From assembly GCF_021012875.1 (NCBI RefSeq), contig NZ_JAJMZJ010000006.1, positions 1 through 55,364 of the forward strand: 55,364 nucleotides of DNA. Direction: 5' to 3'. The stretch comes from Peptoniphilus sp. KCTC 25270 (GTDB lineage Bacteria; Bacillota; Clostridia; Tissierellales; Peptoniphilaceae). Numbering within the stretch: the stretch's first letter is position 1; every line of letters begins with the position of its first letter. This document shows positions 9,476 to 17,609 of this stretch, piece after piece. Made by a program: the position numbers and the translations under genes. The notes beneath the pieces are model-generated. The model did not search any database. It was not told where the DNA came from and saw nothing but the letters and a program-made list of their open reading frames with translations.

Positions 9476-10026
9476 ACTTCTGACTCTCCTCTTAAAATCG
9501 AAATCTCTTTGTAAAGATCCGCCAAGTTGATTTGGTTTTGGTAGTTTTTATCTTCCAATTCCTGAACTTTTTGTGTTTTTTCTTGGACCTCAACTTTCCA
9601 TTTCTCTTCCTCTTCGGTTTTTTCTTGAAGTTTTTGTTTTAGCTCTTTCACTTCTTCCAAAAGATCTTTGCGTTCTTTTTCCAAATCCAACGCTTTATTT
9701 TTGGATTTTTCCTCTGCTTCTCTCGTTTCTTTCAAAGATTTTCGCAAATTTTCTAATTCCGTAATGGTCTCTGTTGCCAGTTCCGAATCTTCAGAATATG
9801 TTTTAACATCTTCCATTTTTTTCTCTAAACGCTTCACATTATCCAAAAGATTTAGAGCAGTTAAGATTTGGTATTGCACTTGATTTAATCGACCGTTGCG
9901 ACGATTGAAATCATCCAACATTTCGTCCAATTCTTTTGCTAAGGCTTCCACATATTCCTTATCATCGTTTCCCACGACATAAAAACTCATACCGTCTATT
10001 TGCACTTTGAATCGATTGGTTTCCAT
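9472..10026 (-). CDS. zapA: Cell division protein ZapA with extended coiled coil
   Basis: The first about 80 residues match ZapA (FKVQIDGMSFYVVGNDDKEYVEALAKELDEML), the small protein that bundles FtsZ filaments at the division ring. Family members are often near 90-100 residues; this one is 184 because a highly charged E/K-rich coiled coil runs from about residue 80 to 170. The ATG at 10026 has AGGAGG upstream. The gene lies between pheT and the U32 gene, a common Firmicutes order (pheST-zapA-U32-mutS2). Its stop overlaps the TTG of the U32 gene. Confidence 0.9.
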   Translation of the reverse strand: METNRFKVQIDGMSFYVVGNDDKEYVEALAKELDEMLDDFNRRNGRLNQVQYQILTALNLLDNVKRLEKKMEDVKTYSEDSELATETITELENLRKSLKETREAEEKSKNKALDLEKERKDLLEEVKELKQKLQEKTEEEEKWKVEVQEKTQKVQELEDKNYQNQINLADLYKEISILRGESEV

Positions 10027-10040
10027 TTGGTCCTCCTAAT

Positions 10041-12437
10041 TTAGATGGCCCGCAATTTTGCATCAAATTGTTTTTCTACTGTTTCAATGGCTTTTTCTAC
10101 AATTGGAGCTACTTCTTCCTCTTTCAACGTACGTTCCTTATGACGGAAACGTAATTTCAAGGCAATGCTCTTCATTCCTTCGCCTACTTGATCTCCACTA
10201 TAAACGTCAAATACTTCCACAGATTCCAATAGACTTTGATCTACTGATTTTATTCCTTCAATCAAATCACCGGCTGGTAATTTTCTTGGAACAACAAAAG
10301 CCAAGTCTCTCTCAATGGCAGGATATTTTACCAAAGCTTCGAATTTCACTTCGTCGTTGTAGAATTCTACCATCTTAGAGAAATTCAACTCCGCTAAATA
10401 TAGACGTTTTTTAATTCCTAAATCCTTCGCAATCATTGGGCTCAACTCTCCGAAGAATCCTAAATTTTCTTCCCCATAGAACACTTCTGCACTACGTCCA
10501 TCGTGTAATAAAGGATTTCCATTTAATGTATGGAAGACAACATCGCGCATTCCCAAACGATGGCAAATCAATTCAATTACTTCTTTTAAGAAATAGAAAT
10601 CTTCTTTTCCATAGAATCCAATGGCTAACTTCTTGCTTTCACTTGGCAATCCTTCTTCGTTTAATTCCACAGAGAAGATATTTCCAAATTCAAAACCATA
10701 AGCCGATGGATTTTTATAACTCATATTTTTAGCAAATACATCCAACATATTTGGCATCAAAGTCGTTCTCATAATAGAGTATTCTTCGCCCAATGGATTG
10801 ATTAATTTTACGGCATCTCGTAAAGGAGAATCTTCTGGGGTACGAATTTTATCAAAAGCGCTTGGTCCCATGAAAGAATACGTCATAAATTCATCAAAAC
10901 CGGTTGCCAATAATACATTTCTTGCTTCTTCTTCTACAGTACGGAAGAATGGTTTGCCCCCACGAGTTAAGCTACCCGCTAAAGGCTGTGGCACAATATT
11001 GTGGAATCCGAAAATTCTTCCCACTTCCTCTGCCAAATCTTGCCAAATGGTAATATCACGGCGGAAAGTTGGTATCTTGCTCTCTAGCATTTCCCCTTTG
11101 ATTTCTGTAAAAATATGCAAAGAGTCTAGAATTTTCTTCATTTCTTCAATGGAAAGATCCGTTCCCAACAAAGCGTTGATTCGTTTTGGATCGGATTCTA
11201 ACGTTTCTACTTTTACTGGGTTTGGATAATGATCGATAGATCCTTTGGCTACTTTGGCTGCCCCAATTTCAACAGCCAATTCACACACGCGATCTACTGC
11301 CAATTTTGATTTTTCTGGATCCAACCCCTTTTCAAAGCGAGTGGAGGCTTCTGTACGCAAAGCAAAATGTTTCGAAGTTTTTCGAATTTGCCCTTCATCA
11401 AAATTCGCACCCTCTAAAATAACAGTTGTTGTTTCGTCTGTAACTTCACTATCTAATCCGCCCATAATACCAGCCAAACCAATGGGCTCTTTTCCATCGG
11501 CAATAATGATATCTTCTGTTCTTAATTTTCTTTCATTGTTGTCCAAAGTAGTAAGAACTTCTCCCTCTTTGGCTTGACGAACGATAATTTTTTTGTCGCC
11601 TAGATGCTCTAGGTCATAAGCGTGAAGAGGTTGTCCATATTCCAACATAACGTAATTGGTTAAGTCGACAATATTGTTAATTGGACGCACGCCAGCTGCC
11701 ATTAAATCATTTTGCAACCATTGTGGAGAAGGTCCAATCTTTACATCGGTTAATCCACGAAGATAGAAACGAGGAGACAATTCTGTTTCCACTTCCAACC
11801 CTTCGAAAATTTCTTCTAAAGATTTATCGCTATTTTCTTCCACTTTAATCTCTGGTTGAGAGAATTCTTCTCCAATACTTGCTGCCGTTTCCAAAGCCAT
11901 ACCAATTACACTTAAGCAATCTGGGCGGTTTGGGGTAATTTCTAATTCAATAACTTCTTTATCCAGTTCCAAAACTTCGATAAAATCGCTACCTAATTCT
12001 GTTCCTTCAGGCAACAAATGGATTCCATCACGGGAGGCTTTCGGAATAACAGAAATAGGGAACCCCATTTCCTCCAAAGAACACATCATCCCTTGAGATT
12101 CTACCCCACGAAGTTTTCCATTGTTAATAACCGTTCCGTCTGCGAGTTTTGCTCCATCTAAAGCGACTGGAACATACGCCCCTTCATACACGTTGGTCGC
12201 TCCCGTAACGATTTGTTTATTTTCTCCACCGATATCGATTTGGCATACTACCAATTTATCCGCATCAGGGTGTTTTTCAATTTTTGTGATTTTACCAATT
12301 ACAACCCCCGCAATATCTCCCACACGTTTTTCAATACTTTCAACGTGGGAACCAGTTGCCGTAATTTTATCCGCCATTTCACGGGTGGATATATTTATGT
12401 TTACATATTTTTCAAGCCATGATTTAGGTAATAACAT
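10041..12437 (-). CDS. pheT: Phenylalanyl-tRNA synthetase beta subunit
   Basis: 798 residues, the usual size. An N-terminal tRNA-binding (EMAP-like) domain holds VVIGKITKIEKHPDADKL; the B3/4 editing domain, B5 domain, catalytic-like core and C-terminal FDX-ACB anticodon-binding domain (YPAIERDLAFVVP near residue 710) follow in order. It forms an alpha2-beta2 enzyme with PheS, recognises tRNA-Phe and removes mischarged tyrosine. The ATG at 12437 has AAAGGAGG upstream and follows pheS by 12 nt, so the two are cotranscribed. Confidence 0.97.
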   Translation of the reverse strand: MLLPKSWLEKYVNINISTREMADKITATGSHVESIEKRVGDIAGVVIGKITKIEKHPDADKLVVCQIDIGGENKQIVTGATNVYEGAYVPVALDGAKLADGTVINNGKLRGVESQGMMCSLEEMGFPISVIPKASRDGIHLLPEGTELGSDFIEVLELDKEVIELEITPNRPDCLSVIGMALETAASIGEEFSQPEIKVEENSDKSLEEIFEGLEVETELSPRFYLRGLTDVKIGPSPQWLQNDLMAAGVRPINNIVDLTNYVMLEYGQPLHAYDLEHLGDKKIIVRQAKEGEVLTTLDNNERKLRTEDIIIADGKEPIGLAGIMGGLDSEVTDETTTVILEGANFDEGQIRKTSKHFALRTEASTRFEKGLDPEKSKLAVDRVCELAVEIGAAKVAKGSIDHYPNPVKVETLESDPKRINALLGTDLSIEEMKKILDSLHIFTEIKGEMLESKIPTFRRDITIWQDLAEEVGRIFGFHNIVPQPLAGSLTRGGKPFFRTVEEEARNVLLATGFDEFMTYSFMGPSAFDKIRTPEDSPLRDAVKLINPLGEEYSIMRTTLMPNMLDVFAKNMSYKNPSAYGFEFGNIFSVELNEEGLPSESKKLAIGFYGKEDFYFLKEVIELICHRLGMRDVVFHTLNGNPLLHDGRSAEVFYGEENLGFFGELSPMIAKDLGIKKRLYLAELNFSKMVEFYNDEVKFEALVKYPAIERDLAFVVPRKLPAGDLIEGIKSVDQSLLESVEVFDVYSGDQVGEGMKSIALKLRFRHKERTLKEEEVAPIVEKAIETVEKQFDAKLRAI

Positions 12438-12449
12438 GAAAGGCCTCCT

Positions 12450-13472
12450 TTAGAATTGTCCTAAGAAACGAGCGTCGTTTTCGAATAATAAACGGATATC
12501 TTTGATGCCATATTTAACCATGGCAATACGGTCAATCCCCATACCAAAGGCAAAACCGCTATATACGTCAGGATCAATTCCACAATTGCGAAGTACGTTT
12601 GGATGAACCACGCCAGCGCCTAAAAGTTCCATGCTCCAACCAGTGTTGTTACAAGCTGGGCAGCCTTCTCCACGACATACCAAACAAGTTACATCTACCT
12701 CTGTAGATGGTTCTGTAAATGGGAAATAATGGGGTCTGTAACGAACTTGCATATCTTCCCCAAACAATTCTTTTACGAAAATATTAATGGTTTCAATTAG
12801 ATTTGCCAAACTAATTCCCTTATCTACAACCAAACCTTCGAATTGATGAAACATAGGGGAATGAGTATCGTCTACATCGTCATAACGGAATACGCGTCCG
12901 CTAGAAACGATACGCAAAGGAGCACCCAATTCATTCATAGCACGAATTTGCATAGTAGAAGTTTGGGTACGCAATAAAGTTTCCGCATCTATATAAAATG
13001 TATCGCTTAAATCTCTGGAGGGATGATTTTTTGGCGAATTCAAAGCATCAAAGTTGTTTTCAACCGAATCAATCTCTGGACCATCTACTACAGTAAAGCC
13101 CATTTCAACAAACAAATCTTCTAGCTCTTCTTTCGTTTTAAGTAAAGGATGTCTATGCCCGATTCTTTGGGTACGTTTATCCAAAGTAACATCCAACAGC
13201 TCTTCATCAATTTGAGCTTGAAGCTGTTCTTCTTCTAGCTCGTCTTTTCTCTTTTCGTATAGGGCTTCCAACTCTTCTCGAACTTCGTTGGCAAAGGAAC
13301 CAATTACCGGTCTTTCTTCCGCTGAAAGTTTACCCATACCACGTAGGATTTGAGTCAGTTCCCCTTTCTTTCCAAAATATTGAACACGGATCTCTTCTAG
13401 TCTACTTGGTTCATTTGTGGAAAGAATTTCTTTTTTGGCCGTATCTAGTACAGCTTGCAATTGCTCTCTCAT
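12450..13472 (-). CDS. pheS: Phenylalanyl-tRNA synthetase alpha subunit
   Basis: Class II catalytic subunit, 340 residues. An N-terminal coiled coil that contacts tRNA-Phe precedes the catalytic domain with RTQTSTMQIRAM, the motif 2 region GRVFRYDDVDDTHSPMFHQ and motif 3 FAFGMGIDRIAM. A CxxC...CxxC element (CLVCRGEGCPAC) is the metal-like insert usual in Firmicutes PheS. ATG at 13472 has AAGGAGG upstream. A near-consensus promoter ends about 40 nt upstream, leaving no room for a T-box; two tRNA-Phe genes lie elsewhere in this window. It is the first gene of the long minus-strand series. Confidence 0.97.
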   Translation of the reverse strand: MREQLQAVLDTAKKEILSTNEPSRLEEIRVQYFGKKGELTQILRGMGKLSAEERPVIGSFANEVREELEALYEKRKDELEEEQLQAQIDEELLDVTLDKRTQRIGHRHPLLKTKEELEDLFVEMGFTVVDGPEIDSVENNFDALNSPKNHPSRDLSDTFYIDAETLLRTQTSTMQIRAMNELGAPLRIVSSGRVFRYDDVDDTHSPMFHQFEGLVVDKGISLANLIETINIFVKELFGEDMQVRYRPHYFPFTEPSTEVDVTCLVCRGEGCPACNNTGWSMELLGAGVVHPNVLRNCGIDPDVYSGFAFGMGIDRIAMVKYGIKDIRLLFENDARFLGQF

Positions 13473-13513
13473 TTGGTTCCTCCTTGATTTTATATAATTT
13501 AATTTAATGTCTT

Positions 13514-13542
13514 ATTATATCACGAAGACTAAGGGCTTTCAA
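13514..13542 (-). promoter_or_regulatory. Sigma-A promoter of the pheST gene series
   Basis: TTGAAA (13537-13542) and TATAAT (13514-13519) are 17 bp apart on the minus strand. Start would be near 13507, giving a leader of about 35 nt before pheS. The short leader excludes a T-box. Confidence 0.85.
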
Positions 13543-13740
13543 ATATCTAACCCTAGAGATTTTTCCTCTTTTTCAAAAAATAAACAGGCTAGTTTTTTCT
13601 CTTTTACTTGTGGACAGCAAAAAAAAGAAAAAAGATCCTTTTGGACTTTTCCTGCTCCTGTCTTACAATGGATTCCAAGACGGAGGTTGCTTTTACACAG
13701 AGGGAAATAAAATTCCCATCTGCTTATTTTTCTTTTTCTC
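13543..13740. other. Non-coding stretch between pheS promoter and tRNA-Cys promoter
   Basis: About 200 bp with no convincing gene. The only clear structure is a hairpin at 13698-13722 (CAGAGGGAA / TTCCCATCTG with one bulged A) followed on the plus strand by CTTATTTTTCTTTTT, which looks like an intrinsic terminator with no recognised gene in front of it. A smaller stem, GTCTT/AAGAC, lies near 13658-13680. A 67-codon plus-strand reading frame covers part of it but has no ribosome binding site. Confidence 0.4.
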
Positions 13741-13769
13741 TTGCCATTCTCTTCAATTTATGTTAACAT
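13741..13769 (+). promoter_or_regulatory. Probable promoter of tRNA-Cys
   Basis: TTGCCA (13741-13746), 17 bp spacer, then TAACAT (13764-13769), about 31 bp upstream of the tRNA 5' end. Confidence 0.55.
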
Positions 13770-13800
13770 AAATAAGTCATCAGATAAAATAATTAAATAC

Positions 13801-13874
13801 GGTGGCATAGCCAAGTGGTAAGGCGCGGGTCTGCAACACCCTTATCCCCAGTTCAAATCTGGGTGCCACCTCCA
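13801..13874 (+). tRNA. tRNA-Cys (GCA), CCA encoded
   Basis: Full cloverleaf: acceptor GGTGGCA / TGCCACC, D arm with AGCCAAGTGGTAAGGC, anticodon loop with GCA, T arm with GTTCAAATC. The discriminator base is T (U73), the identity base of tRNA-Cys, followed by encoded CCA. Reads on the plus strand, opposite to its neighbours. Confidence 0.97.
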
Positions 13875-13879
13875 AAAAA

Positions 13880-13907
13880 AGCAAGATAGGTTCCTATCTT
13901 GCTTTTT
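13880..13907. terminator. Bidirectional terminator between tRNA-Cys and HAD gene
   Basis: AGCAAGATAGG / CCTATCTTGCT stem with a TT loop, followed by a T run on the plus strand and on the minus strand. On the minus strand the HAD stop codon (13894-13896) lies inside the stem, so the last codons of that gene form half of the hairpin. Confidence 0.85.
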
Positions 13908-14682
13908 TATTGCTATATTTTTCCAAAATCTCGAGAACGCCCGCAGAGTAACTTCCATGAGTAATTGAAAATCCCATCTTTCGAACATTTTCCGCCGCAT
14001 TATTAACACAGTAGCCTTCATCAGCTCTCTGAAGCATGGCAACATCGTTCATTTGATTTCCTATGGCAACGGTCCGGACTTCTTCTCCTAGATGATCCAA
14101 AAGCCTTTCTACGCCAAATCCCTTACAAATTCCCTTTGGAATGATTTCCAAATAATAAGATTCCGACACCAAAGAATGCAAATTTTCATGCACCCTTGGA
14201 TCTTGTTCGTTATAATATTTTTTTAATTTTTCCTCTTCTCCTACTAAGAGGATTTTTATAATTTCATTTTCTTCCCCTTCTGGAAAAGGCCAAACCTCGG
14301 TCTCTTCCTTTTTTTTATATTTTTCCGTCCATTCATTCTTTTCTCTAAAATAAATTTTATCCTCCGTAAAAAATAAAACATCTAAATCCGTCTCCTTGTA
14401 AAAATATTTTATAAGGTCCTTAGGTATAGTAGCCCTTTCTAAAATTTCTCCTTCTGGAGATTGGACCCAGCCGCCATTGGAACAAATAAAAGGAACATTA
14501 ATTGGAATTTCCTTCAAAAAAGGGAGCAGGGTTTTGGGGGTTCTCCCCGTCGCAATCGTGAAAAAATTTCCTTCCTCCATAAAAGATACAATGGCATCTT
14601 TCAATTCTTCCGGCACCTCCACTGGGTGTATATCTGTGTTTAATAGCGTTCCATCTAAATCTGAAATAATAAGAATTTTCAT
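13894..14682 (-). CDS. HAD family hydrolase (Cof-type phosphatase)
   Basis: 262 residues starting with the HAD nucleophile motif DLDGTLLNTD (Asp 8 and Asp 10). The threonine motif (TIATGRTPKTL), a type IIB cap domain and a C-terminal motif AIGNQMNDVAML follow, as in Cof-type sugar or nucleotide phosphatases. The last motif has Asn where GDxxND normally has its first Asp, while the ND pair is kept, so metal binding may still work. Substrate unknown. It starts 13 nt after the sugar isomerase-like gene and is probably cotranscribed. Its stop lies within the downstream terminator. Confidence 0.88.
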   Translation of the reverse strand: MKILIISDLDGTLLNTDIHPVEVPEELKDAIVSFMEEGNFFTIATGRTPKTLLPFLKEIPINVPFICSNGGWVQSPEGEILERATIPKDLIKYFYKETDLDVLFFTEDKIYFREKNEWTEKYKKKEETEVWPFPEGEENEIIKILLVGEEEKLKKYYNEQDPRVHENLHSLVSESYYLEIIPKGICKGFGVERLLDHLGEEVRTVAIGNQMNDVAMLQRADEGYCVNNAAENVRKMGFSITHGSYSAGVLEILEKYSNKKAR

Positions 14683-14695
14683 AAGTGCACCTAAC

Positions 14696-15490
14696 CTAAA
14701 AAGAACAAAGAGCGAAATGCTCCATTAACCATCTTCCACCTTCTTCCAATTCTTTTTTTCCAATTTGAGGATTTGGCCCGTATTCTATAATCAAATCGGC
14801 ATTTTTTGTGTATTTCTTATAATAATTTTTCAACTCCATCATGGGAAAACTTCCCTCAAAAATCCGTTTGTGTTCATCCGATTTTTGGTTGTTGTCATGA
14901 ATGTGATAAGCTACAATTTGTTTTCTTAACGTATAAATTACCTTCTCTACGTCCCATTCATTGCAGTGCATATGCCCCACATCAAGAAGAATGGGATATT
15001 TTTTTATTAAAGCCAACTCCATAAATTCTTTTTCATCGTATAACAGATTTTCTTTTCTCTGAATCCCTACATTTTCCACCACTTGATCTAAACCATAACT
15101 TCTTGCTTTCTCTTGAAGAATGCAGTAGTTTTCCTCGCTATTCTTCTTCATATTTTTTTCTTCTTCTATTTTTTTGTTATTGTGGTGAAAAACAATATAT
15201 TTCGCCCCTAAACGATGGGCCCATTTCATGGTTTTTTCTTGATTTTTCATCATCTCGTTGTAATCGGGATGTTCTTTTCCTAGAGAAGGTTCCGTAAAAT
15301 AATAAGGACTATGAAAGCTTTTTGTACGTCCTCTTAAATAGTCTTCTTTCTTTTCAAGGATTTTTTCAAATTTGTCATCTTGCCATAAGGGGAAAATCTC
15401 TAAATTGAATCCTTCTGGTAAAAACATTTCTATTTCTTCGAAATCTTCGATTTTTCCAAAAATATTTGTAGACAAACTGATTCTTCGCAT
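14696..15490 (-). CDS. Sugar phosphate isomerase/epimerase-like TIM barrel protein
   Basis: 264 residues with the AP-endonuclease-2-like TIM barrel pattern: KSFHSPYYF near residue 80, a metal-site histidine and acids in KYIVFHHNN, VVENVGI, ILLDVGHMHCN, VAYHIHDNN and DLIIEYGP, all expected ligand positions of the xylose isomerase-like superfamily. It probably isomerises or epimerises a sugar or cyclitol; the substrate cannot be named. AAAGGAAG precedes the ATG. It forms a two-gene unit with the downstream HAD phosphatase, suggesting a small carbohydrate salvage function. Confidence 0.8.
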   Translation of the reverse strand: MRRISLSTNIFGKIEDFEEIEMFLPEGFNLEIFPLWQDDKFEKILEKKEDYLRGRTKSFHSPYYFTEPSLGKEHPDYNEMMKNQEKTMKWAHRLGAKYIVFHHNNKKIEEEKNMKKNSEENYCILQEKARSYGLDQVVENVGIQRKENLLYDEKEFMELALIKKYPILLDVGHMHCNEWDVEKVIYTLRKQIVAYHIHDNNQKSDEHKRIFEGSFPMMELKNYYKKYTKNADLIIEYGPNPQIGKKELEEGGRWLMEHFALCSF

Positions 15491-15735
15491 GGGTACTTCC
15501 TTTCTCTTGGATTTTTAATTTCCTTCCCTGTTTTCTCTTTCTGTTATTTTGAATGAAAATGAAAATAAAGAACAAAAGAACAAAAAGAACAAAAGTTTCC
15601 TTTTATCCTCCTCCGTATTATAAAAAAGAAAATTAGAAAAGAGATGGATTCCCCGTAAGACTTTTGTAAATAATTCTACAGAAATATAAGATGCATTACC
15701 CAACTTCTTCCTCTTTTATTTAGGACACAAAAAAA
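15491..15735. other. AT-rich gap upstream of the TIM-barrel gene
   Basis: No gene supported. On the minus strand a TATAAT-like box lies near 15625-15630 and GGAGGAGG follows it, and the octamer AAGAACAA recurs about three times near 15568-15595 (plus strand). These could be a promoter and a lost or very short leader frame, but nothing decides it. Confidence 0.3.
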
Positions 15736-15758
15736 GAGAATACGCATTGCGTATTCCC
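15736..15758 (-). terminator. Terminator of the tRNA-Phe/tRNA-Gly transcript
   Basis: Stem GAATACGC / GCGTATTC with a 3-nt loop (15738-15756), followed on the minus strand by CTCTTTTTTT. It lies 7 nt beyond the CCA end of tRNA-Gly. Confidence 0.85.
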
Positions 15759-15764
15759 TTTTTA

Positions 15765-15839
15765 TGGAGCGGAAGACGAGATTCGAACTCGCGACCCTCG
15801 CCTTGGCAAGGCGATGCTCTACCACTGAGCCACTTCCGC
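15765..15839 (-). tRNA. tRNA-Gly (GCC), CCA encoded
   Basis: Acceptor GCGGAAG / CTTCCGC, anticodon loop with GCC, T loop GTTCGAATC, discriminator T and encoded CCA. Lies 6 nt downstream of tRNA-Phe in one transcript. Confidence 0.97.
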
Positions 15840-15845
15840 AAAAAA

Positions 15846-15921
15846 TGGTGCCCAGAGCCGGAATCGAACCAGCGACACGTGGATTTTCAGTCCACTGCTC
15901 TACCGACTGAGCTATCTGGGC
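15846..15921 (-). tRNA. tRNA-Phe (GAA), CCA encoded
   Basis: Acceptor GCCCAGA / TCTGGGC, anticodon loop CTGAAAA (GAA), T arm GTTCGATTC, A73 and CCA. Identical over all 76 nt to the copy at 54538-54613. Confidence 0.97.
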
Positions 15922-15942
15922 AAAGGCCTTTCGACCTTTTTT

Positions 15943-15971
15943 ATTTTACATAATCCTTACGAGATTGTCAA
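15943..15971 (-). promoter_or_regulatory. Promoter of the tRNA-Phe/tRNA-Gly pair
   Basis: TTGACA (15966-15971), 17 bp, TAAAAT (15943-15948). The -35 box contains the TGA stop codon of hslO, so the tRNA promoter is embedded in the end of that gene; the start site would be about 15 bp before tRNA-Phe. Confidence 0.85.
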
Positions 15972-16864
15972 GAATTTTTCTTTCTTGATTCTTCGTAAAT
16001 CTTTTCCAAATCATTTTCATCAAATTGATACTGTTGATTGCAGAAATGACAGGACACTTCCGCACCGTGGTCCTCGTCAATCATAGCACGGATTTCTTCT
16101 GGCGCTAAGGACAATAGAGAATCTTCTACTTTTTCTCGACTGCATTCACATTCAAAGAAAATTTCTTTTTCTTCTAAGATTTCCATCTCAAATTCTGGTA
16201 GCAAACGAGCCAACAATTCTCTTTCATCCAACCCTTCTTCCAATAAGTTGGTTACAGATTTTACACTTCCCAAAGATCTTTCCAATTTTTGGATGGCTTT
16301 TTCCGTTGCATCTGGCAACAATTCAATAATAAATCCTCCTGCGCTAGATACAGATAAATCTTTATCTACACGAACGCCCAATCCTACCGCAGAGGCCACT
16401 TGTTCCGATTGCAATAAATAGTGGGCTACGTCTTCTGCAATTTCTCCATTGGTTAGAGCCACTTGTCCTGTATAGCTTTCTTTTAGCCCCAAATCCATAA
16501 CCACATTTAGGGTTCCTTCATGGCCAACCAATCCTCCAACATCTAATTTCCCGTCGGATTCACGTATGGGCAAATCCGCTTGTGGATTATCAACATACCC
16601 TTTTACGGATCCGTTGTTTCTACCTGTAACAACAATTCTTCCTAAGGGCCCATTTCCTAAAATATTCAAAGTCAAAGACTCGTTTTCATTTTTTAATTTA
16701 TTTCTCAACAAAATTCCTGCCGTTAAAGAACGTCCCAAAGCCGCTGTAGCCGTAGGGGAAAGTTGATGCGTAATACGCGCTGTTTCCACTAAATTGGTAG
16801 AAATCGCAATATGTGCCTTAATCATCTTATCTTTATCAATGGCACGAATACAAATATCTTTCAT
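15968..16864 (-). CDS. hslO: Hsp33 redox-regulated chaperonin
   Basis: 298 residues of the Hsp33 fold, a holdase switched on when oxidation releases zinc from four cysteines. These are seen near the C terminus as CEC (in FECECSREK) and CHFC (in SCHFCNQQY), about 30 residues apart. The N-terminal domain contains the typical GNGPLGRI and GYVDNPQADLP. The gene starts 1 nt after the methyltransferase stop, in an operon hpt-CPBP-cobB-methyltransferase-hslO, and its stop codon lies inside the promoter of the next tRNA pair. Confidence 0.96.
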   Translation of the reverse strand: MKDICIRAIDKDKMIKAHIAISTNLVETARITHQLSPTATAALGRSLTAGILLRNKLKNENESLTLNILGNGPLGRIVVTGRNNGSVKGYVDNPQADLPIRESDGKLDVGGLVGHEGTLNVVMDLGLKESYTGQVALTNGEIAEDVAHYLLQSEQVASAVGLGVRVDKDLSVSSAGGFIIELLPDATEKAIQKLERSLGSVKSVTNLLEEGLDERELLARLLPEFEMEILEEKEIFFECECSREKVEDSLLSLAPEEIRAMIDEDHGAEVSCHFCNQQYQFDENDLEKIYEESRKKNS

Positions 16865-16865
16865 T

Positions 16866-17609
16866 CTATCTCCTTCTAACTATAAAAGCCCAACGTAGGC
16901 TATTTTCATTCCCATCCTCTTCTCTATACCCATCTCGAATGGATACGATCTCAAACCCTGTCTCTTGGAGCAGGTTTTTGATTTCTTCTAAGGAATAGGC
17001 ATATTCTTTGTGTTCTTCTGTAGAACGCTCGTAAAGGCCCTCTTCCTCTTCCAAAAAGAAATTCAAGCGATAATGGTTGATTCTCTTTTCTTCGTCATAA
17101 AAATTTTCCCAAGTAAAAAAATACTCTTCTCCTTCTTCAATTTGAATATGGTTCTTGTATTGTTCTCTAAACCGAAGTTCCGTATTCAAATCAAAGACAA
17201 AAATCCCCTCTTCTTCCAAATGATTGTAAACATTCTGGAATGTCTTTTGAATGGATTCTAAAGAAGAAAGGTAATTCATACTATCACACAAACAGACGAT
17301 TAAGGAATATTTATGAGAAAAAGAGAAATCCTCCATATTCATTTTATAAATTTTAGCCCATTTGTTCCGATACAGTTTCTCGTAAGCCTTAGACAACATT
17401 TCTTCCGATTGATCAAAGGCATCAACCACCGCTATTTTAGATAAATACTCCGTTAAACTCCCCGTTCCACAAGCCATTTCCAAAATGCGATTCGGGCGCA
17501 CTCCCTCTGATTTTAGCACCTCTTGCAGAAAACCATCTACCTCTTCATAGCTGTAATTGTCCATAAATTGGTCGTAAAATTCTGAAAAAATTGTATACGC
17601 TTCGGTCAT
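16866..17609 (-). CDS. Class I SAM-dependent methyltransferase
   Basis: About 247 residues with the Rossmann SAM-binding motif ILEMACGTGSL near residue 40, the acidic VVDAFDQSEEML loop and the motif IIVCLCDSMNYL-like segment (residues about 100-115). The start resembles the family pattern TxxYxxFxxxYDxxM. Substrate unknown. The preferred ATG at 17609 overlaps the cobB stop as ATGA; an in-frame ATG three codons earlier (17618) is possible. Neither has a strong ribosome binding site, which suggests coupling to cobB translation. Confidence 0.88.
   Translation of the reverse strand: MTEAYTIFSEFYDQFMDNYSYEEVDGFLQEVLKSEGVRPNRILEMACGTGSLTEYLSKIAVVDAFDQSEEMLSKAYEKLYRNKWAKIYKMNMEDFSFSHKYSLIVCLCDSMNYLSSLESIQKTFQNVYNHLEEEGIFVFDLNTELRFREQYKNHIQIEEGEEYFFTWENFYDEEKRINHYRLNFFLEEEEGLYERSTEEHKEYAYSLEEIKNLLQETGFEIVSIRDGYREEDGNENSLRWAFIVRRR

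Noticed and set aside
13507-13710. 67-codon plus-strand reading frame before tRNA-Cys
   Set aside because: No ribosome binding site, overlaps the pheS promoter, low-complexity translation.
13473-13740. Possible T-box upstream of pheS
   Set aside because: No GGTGG...ACCGCG element on the minus strand, and the near-consensus promoter at 13514-13542 leaves a leader of only about 35 nt.
13894-14682. HAD phosphatase as inactive because of GNQMND
   Set aside because: The ND pair that follows is intact and the nucleophile motif is perfect; Asn at the first position may be tolerated, so loss of activity is not claimed.
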